A DNA stretch of 9,731 bases, from positions 1 through 9,731 of the forward strand of contig JBBRNY010000094.1 of the NCBI GenBank assembly GCA_038229915.1. Direction: 5' to 3'. Under the pieces are notes generated by a model, which did no database searches, was not told the DNA's origin, and saw nothing but the letters and a program-made list of their open reading frames with translations. Position numbers and translations under genes: made by a program. This DNA is from JAFDZW01 sp038229915. Lineage in GTDB: Bacteria > Bacteroidota > Ignavibacteria > Palsa-1295. Below, one piece after another: positions 1 through 5,997 of this stretch. Each line of letters opens with the position of its first letter. Position 1 is the stretch's first letter.

Positions 1-463
1 TATCGAGAGTATAATAATACAAGTTTGAAGAGTCATCACTTGCGACAAAATTATTTCCGAGCGAAACGATATGGCTCATTTCAGGAAATCGCTCGATCGT
101 TTGCGTTTCTTTATGGAGAAACGTATATGGCTCAGGAACAGCAATGACACTTCGCGGTGATAGACCGGTTATTGTTTGTGCATTGCTATGGAAATGAAGG
201 GTGTCCGCCGGAGCTGAAGCGAAACGTTCGATGATGGTAAAAACACCGGAAGTATCACCGGCTTGAAATATTAACGAGAGATTTGATTTTGTCGAATTCG
301 CTTCGACGGTATAATCAAGCTGCGAAACAGTTTTCGTATTCCAAGAATATGAACCGCCACTCGAGCCACCCGGGAAAGGCACATCAATAATATTGTGCGC
401 GCATCCACCAAAGACAAGCGTTGTCGTGATTGCAAGAGCGGCGATATAAGAGCGTGTTTTCAT
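1..463 (-). CDS. Putative lipoprotein, 5' part only (runs off the left edge)
   Basis: Reading on the minus strand from the ATG at 463-461, the frame stays open to the window edge, giving the first 154 residues. The N-terminus (MKTRSYIAAL, then a hydrophobic run, then FGGC) is a signal peptide with an imperfect lipobox; Cys21 would be the lipidated residue, so the product is probably a membrane-anchored lipoprotein. The mature start is rich in Gly and Ser, followed by alternating beta-like segments with no motif I recognise; the text near residues 125-154 would suit a beta-propeller or beta-sandwich, but this is a guess. The ATG shares one base with the TAA of the anti-sigma/barrel gene (TAATG at 465-461) and has no Shine-Dalgarno sequence, so translation is probably coupled to that gene. 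Its likely role is as a partner of the sigma/anti-sigma system. Confidence is good that it is a gene, low for function. Confidence 0.75.
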   Translation of the reverse strand, partial: MKTRSYIAALAITTTLVFGGCAHNIIDVPFPGGSSGGSYSWNTKTVSQLDYTVEANSTKSNLSLIFQAGDTSGVFTIIERFASAPADTLHFHSNAQTITGLSPRSVIAVPEPYTFLHKETQTIERFPEMSHIVSLGNNFVASDDSSNLYYYTLD

Positions 464-2010
464 TAGAAACGATATTGTAGTCCTACGCGAAGTGTAAACG
501 CTGGCGAGAAGATCGTCGAAGCCGGTGTGTTCACTACTTTATAGACGGTCGGTCCGTCAGGGTTTGTTGCAGTACTTTGGGTTGAAGTGGTATTCGATGA
601 AGTCCAAACTCCCGAATACAGCGCAGCGAACTGCACGTCGAGTGCGTCATTGAGGCCATAGCCGACCAATGCTTGAATACTTGCCATCGGCGAAGCAGAA
701 CGCGATACCAACGCACCGGCTTCGAGCGAACATTCATAGCGAATGCGATCGAACGGATTGATGCAATAACGAACAGCAGCTCGCGCAAACCACTCTGTTG
801 AATTTGTGGTCGCGCTTTGAGTCGTGATCCTTGTCACACCGCCGGGCACCGGAGTTTCGGTAACTGATTGCGAGTTTAGTGATAAGATAGAACTCGATCC
901 GCCTTCGACACCCAATGCAAAATAGGGAGAGATCGAATAATCAAGCCCGATCACCGGCGAGCTTTCGGTGCGCAAGGTATATGATGTGCCGCCTGTCGGC
1001 ACGTATAAGAATGTCTCGCCCATACCATACGAAGCACGAAGCGCGAAGCGACTTTTTGTATCAGTTGTCGATTTTTCGAATGGGTTCAAGCGTTGATGAG
1101 TAAGGTTATCACTCGAAGGAATAAATTTCGTCGAAGACATATCTGGGTACACTACCTCACTGTTCGGGATCTGAGCAATGTTGTCGCTCGACGAAATCAA
1201 AGATCCACCCGCATTCGAAGAATTATTATTTGCTTGGTCGTTGTCAGCAAAACCAGCGTTGCTATTGCTTGTCGTTGTTTCGGTCGAGTTTGTGTTGGTC
1301 AGTGTCTTCTTCGTTGCTTTGACTATCGAATTGTTTCGGTTAGCATTGTTTACTACACGAGCATTATTCGAAATACTTCGATCTTGAGATGAGCGAACAG
1401 CTCTCTCATTCCTGAGTGATGAACTCGTTGGCGCACTACTCTGCATCGTTGACGAATGCTCACCGAACGCTTTTGTCACGGTTGACGACACAGCGCTACC
1501 CGACAGTGGTTGGTTTGCTACGGTTGAAGAGTTATTCGCAGTTATGTTTTGTGGTGAAGATGCAGTTGAGGCGACGGACTGTTCGCTCGAACGAATATCA
1601 CTGGCACTCTGGGGTTGCACCGATGAATTCGATTCCACGAACCAATATAAAACAGCACTTGAAAGTAGGAACACGACGGCGCCCATCGCAAAGCGAGCCG
1701 GATAGATCTTCATCAGATGCAAGAACGAGAATTTGCTTGCGTTAGAAAGTGTGCTATTAGAATAGGCACCACCAACAACAGCATCTTCGCTTTCAGCAAG
1801 GATAGGCAGACGTGCGAGAAGGCTTGCTTCGAGTGCCGGCGGAACGTCGAAAGGTTTTTGCCCCACACGCGACAATTCCGAAAGCTTGATGTGCTGTTCG
1901 AGCACAACGCGCTTTTCAGGGCTTACCGAAAGCTGATGCATTAGCTCGCCGCTTTCTTGTTCGGATAGCGAGCCATCGAGGTAATGTAAAATTCGTTCTT
2001 CGGTTGTCAT
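463..2010 (-). CDS. Anti-sigma factor fused to an outer-membrane beta-barrel (Dma-like, envelope-spanning)
   Basis: This 515-residue protein probably holds the neighbouring ECF sigma factor and senses the outer membrane. Residues 1-70 resemble an anti-sigma domain (ILHYLDGSLSEQE near the start, then helices) but lack the His/Cys zinc site. Residues 107-125 form one hydrophobic membrane helix (FAMGAVVFLLSS...). Residues 127 to about 315 are a low-complexity Ser/Asn/Thr linker. Residues 320-515 alternate short turns (SPY, NPFDR, ND) with long loops, fitting an eight-stranded barrel, and end in LRVGLQYRF, a typical C-terminal beta-signal with final Phe. There is no N-terminal signal peptide, so the internal helix should direct export with the N-terminus in the cytoplasm. 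The only cysteines are Cys416 and Cys427. The start overlaps the sigma gene by 4 bases and has a strong AGGAGG. The architecture matches the dual membrane-spanning anti-sigma (Dma) proteins reported in Bacteroides; that assignment rests on architecture, not on a sequence search. Confidence 0.8.
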   Translation of the reverse strand: MTTEERILHYLDGSLSEQESGELMHQLSVSPEKRVVLEQHIKLSELSRVGQKPFDVPPALEASLLARLPILAESEDAVVGGAYSNSTLSNASKFSFLHLMKIYPARFAMGAVVFLLSSAVLYWFVESNSSVQPQSASDIRSSEQSVASTASSPQNITANNSSTVANQPLSGSAVSSTVTKAFGEHSSTMQSSAPTSSSLRNERAVRSSQDRSISNNARVVNNANRNNSIVKATKKTLTNTNSTETTTSNSNAGFADNDQANNNSSNAGGSLISSSDNIAQIPNSEVVYPDMSSTKFIPSSDNLTHQRLNPFEKSTTDTKSRFALRASYGMGETFLYVPTGGTSYTLRTESSPVIGLDYSISPYFALGVEGGSSSILSLNSQSVTETPVPGGVTRITTQSATTNSTEWFARAAVRYCINPFDRIRYECSLEAGALVSRSASPMASIQALVGYGLNDALDVQFAALYSGVWTSSNTTSTQSTATNPDGPTVYKVVNTPASTIFSPAFTLRVGLQYRF

Positions 2011-2732
2011 TCTATTTCCTCCTCAAGTTCATACTGCTCGTCGTTCGAGCGGTAGGTCTCATCGGTAATGATCGGTGCAAGTAATTTGCGAAGCCGTTGT
2101 TTAGCACGGTGTATCCGTACTTTTGTCAGCGGCAGTGATAATCCGGTAATGCGTGCTATCTCGGGATAGCTGAGTCCGTCAAACTCACGTAAGATGAACG
2201 GCTCACGAAATTCTATTGGCAATGTCGCGATCGCTTCTTCGAGTGCGATTCGTAACGACTGCTGTTCCCCTGCGAACTCCGGCGAAAGATGGCGTTCGGT
2301 ACTTTCGAGATACGGATGGTTCTCAATTGTTTCTTCGGGGCGCTTTGAGCGATAAATATTTAATGCGACGTTGCGGGCGATCATATAGATCCAGCCTTTG
2401 ACATTGTCGCCGTAGCGAAACGTGTCTAATTTTTCATAGACTTTGATAAATGTCTCCTGGTATGCATCGCCGGCTTCGGCTCCGTCGCCGCCGAGCATAC
2501 GAAGACAGAATGTGTAGATCTCCGATTTATAGCGCGTATAAAGTTCGGCGAACGCCCGTTCGTTGCCACTTCGAAATGCTTGTATCAGTTCGAGATCGGT
2601 TTTCACAGCGATAGGAGTTTGAGCGCGCACTTCTAAATTACCGCGATCTTCAGTTTGGCGGAGAGTCCGGCCTTCGCGTTGAACTTCCTTTTTAGAAAGA
2701 ACACGTGACGGTATGGCGGTAAACGCTTGCAT
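2007..2732 (-). CDS. ECF-family RNA polymerase sigma factor
   Basis: An alternative sigma-70 factor of the extracytoplasmic-function type, which directs RNA polymerase to its own promoters when released by an anti-sigma factor. Region 2 spans about residues 45-132 (DLELIQAFRSGNERAF, then a helix with YQETFIKVYEKL and WIYMIARNVALN). Region 4 spans about 163-218 (LPIEFREPFILREFDGLSYPEIA... and VRIHRAKQRLRKLL), including the promoter -35 binding helix-turn-helix. The C-terminal tail is acidic (ELEEEIE). The ATG at 2732 gives a charged N-terminal extension of about 43 residues before the usual ECF start; a GTG at 2606 (Val43) would give a standard length of 199, but neither has a good ribosome site. 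The TGA overlaps the ATG of the anti-sigma gene by 4 bases (ATGA), the usual sigma/anti-sigma pairing. Family certain; start uncertain; regulon unknown. Confidence 0.92.
   Translation of the reverse strand: MQAFTAIPSRVLSKKEVQREGRTLRQTEDRGNLEVRAQTPIAVKTDLELIQAFRSGNERAFAELYTRYKSEIYTFCLRMLGGDGAEAGDAYQETFIKVYEKLDTFRYGDNVKGWIYMIARNVALNIYRSKRPEETIENHPYLESTERHLSPEFAGEQQSLRIALEEAIATLPIEFREPFILREFDGLSYPEIARITGLSLPLTKVRIHRAKQRLRKLLAPIITDETYRSNDEQYELEEEIE
2018..2023 (-). promoter_or_regulatory. Strong Shine-Dalgarno site of the anti-sigma/barrel gene
   Basis: The minus strand reads AGGAGG seven bases before the ATG at 2010-2008, inside the 3' end of the sigma gene. It supports the 2010 start. It is the only strong Shine-Dalgarno match I see before any start in this window. 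Confidence 0.75.
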
Positions 2733-2788
2733 CCTATATCTATAAACACAATTCGAGGGGCGGAGTTACAGTTGGGAGGGCGAAAAAC
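2733..2788 (-). promoter_or_regulatory. Possible promoter of the sigma/anti-sigma unit
   Basis: This is the only gap between glcF and the sigma gene (56 bases). The minus strand holds TGTAAC (2770-2765) and an AT-rich TATAGATATAG (2744-2734) just before the ATG. The first could be an ECF-like -35 element and the second a -10 region, but spacing to the ATG would make the transcript almost leaderless. No classic hexamer pair is present, and the sigma gene might simply be read through from glcE-glcF. Confidence 0.25.
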
Positions 2789-4048
2789 CTAAGAAATACG
2801 ACTTGCGATAACCTCAATAAAATGATAGACTTGCTGGCGATTTCGCTTGCCGTCAAGCCCGCTTCGTAGTTGCATCAAGCAACCCGAGTTTGCTGTTGTC
2901 ACTATTTCCGAGCCATTTTGGGAGATGAGCTCCATTTTCCTCTTTAGTAAAACAGCCGACATTTCCGGGTGCTCGATGTTGTAAGTGCCCGCGCTTCCGC
3001 AGCAAATATCATTCTCTTCGAGCAGTGAAACCTCGGCATTTTCGATCAGCGATAACAGCCGTGCCGGAGTATCAATTATTTTTTGTCCGTGATAGAGATG
3101 GCACGGTGCTTGATAAGAAATCCGAGTAGGTTCATCAAATCTCAACCTGAGTTCTTTGATTTCATCAGCACGATCGAACAAGAATTCCGAGATGTCTTTG
3201 ATCTTGCTGATCGCTTCGGAGTGCGGGGCGTCGTGAAGTACTGACTGATAATCTTTCATCATCGCACCACAACCGGCGACGTTGGTGATGAATGCATCAA
3301 TATCATATTGTTCGATCGTTTCAAGAAGATTGTTTGCAAGCGATCTTGTCTGGTCGAGATAGCCCGAGTGTGCAGCAAGCGAGCCACAACAATTAATTTC
3401 CGGCAATGTCAGTACATCATATCCAAGAGAATTTAAAACAGTTATTGTTGCGTCATTTACCGACCGCGTAAACACATCACCAATACAACCAATGAGCAAG
3501 CCCACACTACCACGGCGATTTAGTTTTGATGTTTTATAGACAAGCGGTCGAGTTTTTGGAAAAGGAATTTCGTCGGGTAATATGTTGATCGAAGAAAATA
3601 TACCGCTCTCTATAGTAAATGTCTTTTTGAATAGAATTGGGAAACGAGTTTTTGAAAGCAATGCCAGTGGTATTTGCAGTGCTTTTGTAATGGTCTTCGA
3701 ACCAATAACCGTCGTATAGATAAATTTATTAAAAAAACCCCGAGAGCCTTTGGTGACTATAGCTTCGCGCGTATGCTCCATCAACACCGAGAACTCAACT
3801 CCCGACGGGCAAGCCGTTTCGCAAGCTCGGCATACTAAGCAAGAAAGCTCGTGTTTTATCAGTAGCGGATCATCGATCGAGAGTTCGCCATCAGCAACAG
3901 CTTTCATTAAATATATTCGCCCACGCGGACTCGACATTTCCTCCGAGGTCACGCGATAGGTTGGGCAAAAATCCAAGCACAAGCCACAATGAATGCAGGC
4001 TTGCAATTTGTCTTTGACGGGGGTAAATATATTTTGCTCCGCGATCAA
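2789..4048 (-). CDS. glcF: Glycolate oxidase iron-sulfur subunit GlcF
   Basis: GlcF carries electrons from the flavin subunits of glycolate oxidase, which turns glycolate into glyoxylate. Two ferredoxin-type [4Fe-4S] motifs are visible: Cys18, 21, 24, 28 (CIHCGLCLDFCP) and Cys70, 73, 76, 80 (CLVCRACETACP). The second half carries two CCG domains, with Cys188, Cys220-Cys221 and Cys260 in the first and Cys316, Cys349-Cys350 and Cys390 in the second. The length of 419 residues is close to E. coli GlcF (about 407). The start is a TTG at 4048 that overlaps the TGA of glcE by four bases (TTGA), so translation is probably coupled; no ATG lies between it and the first cluster motif. The same domain plan occurs in other CCG-domain oxidoreductases, but the GlcE-like neighbour favours GlcF. 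No long transmembrane helix is seen, so it is expected on the inner face of the cytoplasmic membrane. Confidence 0.9.
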   Translation of the reverse strand: MIAEQNIFTPVKDKLQACIHCGLCLDFCPTYRVTSEEMSSPRGRIYLMKAVADGELSIDDPLLIKHELSCLVCRACETACPSGVEFSVLMEHTREAIVTKGSRGFFNKFIYTTVIGSKTITKALQIPLALLSKTRFPILFKKTFTIESGIFSSINILPDEIPFPKTRPLVYKTSKLNRRGSVGLLIGCIGDVFTRSVNDATITVLNSLGYDVLTLPEINCCGSLAAHSGYLDQTRSLANNLLETIEQYDIDAFITNVAGCGAMMKDYQSVLHDAPHSEAISKIKDISEFLFDRADEIKELRLRFDEPTRISYQAPCHLYHGQKIIDTPARLLSLIENAEVSLLEENDICCGSAGTYNIEHPEMSAVLLKRKMELISQNGSEIVTTANSGCLMQLRSGLDGKRNRQQVYHFIEVIASRIS

Positions 4049-4851
4049 ACTAATAGTTGTTTAGGATCAAATACCATCTTCACTTTTGAAAGTAATGATT
4101 CGCTTCCACTCGAAATATTCTTCTCTTGTTTGCTTTGCTGAATTTTTTTTATATCACTCTCCCACTGAACCTCTGATATTTTTGCGATAGAATTTACAGT
4201 GACCAGTAGTTTCTCTTTCTCATTATGAATATCTTCGCGGTAGCCGGCTAATTCGACAAGCAATACGCCATCAAATTCTTCAATAATGGTCGGATTAAAT
4301 TCACGAATAGTGTCTTTAGAATTGATCGGGGCAGTGAATCGAAAAAATACTTCCGGTAACGGCTGTACTTTTAAGGTTACTGCAATAATTGCCCCGAAGC
4401 GGCCATGCGAGCCACAAAAAGCTCGGTGAATATCATACCCAGCAACCGACTTCACCACTCGCGAACCACTCTTGAACAACACTCCGTCGGTTGTACAAAA
4501 TGTACCACCCAAAATAGTAGTGCGAAGCATCCCGAGCGATCTGGCGCGTGGTTGGTAGTGGTCTTCGGCAATTGCTGCGCCGAGAGTAAACGTAATATTT
4601 TCGTTAGCGACAAGTGTCGGAATCCACTGTCCGCGCTCGGAAAGAATTTGCGAAAGTGTGACAAGTGGTATTCCTGCTTCGACAGAAATGATCATCTCTT
4701 CCGGCTCGTAGAGTAGCACACTATTAAATTGCGCGAGCGAAAGAGTATCTATATCTATTGATTCTTCTGAAGAGCTAGTGATACGGACGCGTTCGGTTCT
4801 TGTTCTGAAGAACTCGGCAACTTCGTCGTTCGTCTTCACAGAAAACATCAT
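4045..4851 (-). CDS. glcE: Glycolate oxidase FAD-binding subunit GlcE (short form)
   Basis: An FAD-binding subunit of the glycolate oxidase complex, of the PCMH/FAD-linked oxidase fold. Visible hallmarks are VEAGIPLVTLSQIL (57-70), the flavin-contact stretch TLGAAIAED...PRARSLG (89-107), TTDGVLFKSGSRVVKSVAGYD (120-140, in parts) and GSHGRFGAI (147-155). The protein ends in KMVFDPKQLLV, matching the conserved K..FDP..iL near the C-terminus of such oxidases, so the 3' end is intact. At 268 residues it is clearly shorter than E. coli GlcE (about 350); the missing length lies in the C-terminal cap region between about 165 and 250. The ATG at 4851 follows the TAA of rlmN directly, with a second ATG next to it and no Shine-Dalgarno sequence. 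A hand count shows the 3' part is AT-richer than rlmN. glcD, which usually precedes it, is absent here. Confidence 0.85.
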   Translation of the reverse strand: MMFSVKTNDEVAEFFRTRTERVRITSSSEESIDIDTLSLAQFNSVLLYEPEEMIISVEAGIPLVTLSQILSERGQWIPTLVANENITFTLGAAIAEDHYQPRARSLGMLRTTILGGTFCTTDGVLFKSGSRVVKSVAGYDIHRAFCGSHGRFGAIIAVTLKVQPLPEVFFRFTAPINSKDTIREFNPTIIEEFDGVLLVELAGYREDIHNEKEKLLVTVNSIAKISEVQWESDIKKIQQSKQEKNISSGSESLLSKVKMVFDPKQLLV

Positions 4852-5967
4852 TTACGATAATGCGATCTCGTGAGTATGAGGCTCGTTTGAAAGTGCGAGC
4901 TGTCCGCAAGCAGCTTCGATGTCAACACCAGATGATGAGCGGATCATTACTTGCGCGCCTTCGCTGCGAAGCATTTCGATAAACTCTTGGAATTCGAGGT
5001 CATTGGTCGGGTGTAATTCCGCCGCAAGATCGGTCGGATGCGTAAAGTCGATCGGATGAAATGGAATGACGTTTACTTTGCTCGGCATTCTGCGGGTGAT
5101 CTTCGCCAGACGTTTCGCATCGGCGGCGGTATCATTGAGCCCTTGGAATAAAATATATTCGTATGTCACAGGAATATGTGTCTCGCGATAAAATTCTTCC
5201 ATCGCTGAGATCACTTCTGAAATATTATATTTCCGATTGATGGGCATCAACTTCGAACGCAGTTCATCAGTCGTCGCATGGAGCGACAGCGCAAGCTTAA
5301 CGCCGAGACCTTCTTTTGCAAAACGCTTGATCTCATCGGGCAAGCCGCTGGTCGAAACAGTGAAGCGTTTGTTGCCAAGTATCTCGAGATCGGGGTCGGT
5401 AAATATTTTAAGCGAAGTGATCACATTTTCGTAGTTCAACATCGGTTCGCCCATACCCATATAGACGACGTTGGTGATCTTCTCGCCGCTGGCGCGTTCT
5501 ACTTCGAAGAATTGTGCGACGATCTCTGCTGTTGTCAAGTTACGTTTGAGCTTCATTGAAGCCGTTGCGCAAAATTTGCAATCGAGAGGACAGCCAACTT
5601 GCGTTGAGAGGCAAAGCGTTTTTCGTTTTGATTCGCCTTCGCTATCGCGCATCTCGCTTGGGATGAGTACCGACTCGATCGAGCGCCCATCGGCAAGCTC
5701 GAATAAATATTTGATCGTCCCATCGGTACTAACCGATTCGCGAATGATCTTGAGCGTCGGGATAGGGAATACTTCATCCAACTCTTCGCGGAGTTGTTTC
5801 GGGAGCGAAGTCATCTCGGTGAACGAACGCACACGCTTTCCATAGAGCGCTTGGTATATTTGCTTCGAGCGAAATCGTGCAAGGTCGAAACCGGCGGTCT
5901 TTACTGCTTCGACGATCTCAGGCTCCGATAAGCCAAAAAGTGTGTTGTTCTGTTTCTGATTGCTCAT
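4852..5967 (-). CDS. rlmN: Dual-specificity 23S rRNA/tRNA adenine-C2 methyltransferase RlmN
   Basis: RlmN is a radical-SAM enzyme that methylates C2 of adenine 2503 in 23S rRNA and adenine 37 in some tRNAs, helping decoding accuracy. Counted from the ATG at 5967, the [4Fe-4S] ligands are Cys126, Cys130 and Cys133 (GCPLDCKFCAT), and the two catalytic cysteines are Cys119 (TLCLSTQVGC) and Cys354 (ACGQL). These numbers are nearly the same as in E. coli (125/129/132, 118, 355), which is why I prefer 5967. The frame stays open to an ATG at 6009, which would add 14 residues and overlap the divergent rfaE2 start by 12 bases; an ATG at 5976 is a third choice. Other motifs are VYMGMGEPMLNYEN, LSLHA and NVIPFHP. 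The N-terminal GLSEPEIVEAV... segment is the usual RlmN accessory domain. It lies first in a run with glcE and glcF, joined end to start. Confidence 0.95.
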   Translation of the reverse strand: MSNQKQNNTLFGLSEPEIVEAVKTAGFDLARFRSKQIYQALYGKRVRSFTEMTSLPKQLREELDEVFPIPTLKIIRESVSTDGTIKYLFELADGRSIESVLIPSEMRDSEGESKRKTLCLSTQVGCPLDCKFCATASMKLKRNLTTAEIVAQFFEVERASGEKITNVVYMGMGEPMLNYENVITSLKIFTDPDLEILGNKRFTVSTSGLPDEIKRFAKEGLGVKLALSLHATTDELRSKLMPINRKYNISEVISAMEEFYRETHIPVTYEYILFQGLNDTAADAKRLAKITRRMPSKVNVIPFHPIDFTHPTDLAAELHPTNDLEFQEFIEMLRSEGAQVMIRSSSGVDIEAACGQLALSNEPHTHEIALS

Positions 5968-5997
5968 AATATCCATAACACTTTTACGAACGTTGTA

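Noticed and set aside
1066..1632. Low-complexity Ser/Asn/Thr DNA considered as a tandem repeat array or assembly error
   Set aside because: No repeat unit of fixed length is visible and the reading frame stays open on both sides with sensible domains.
4045..4380. GlcE read as a truncated pseudogene
   Set aside because: The FAD motifs are intact and the protein ends in the conserved FDP motif, so it is a compact protein rather than a broken one.
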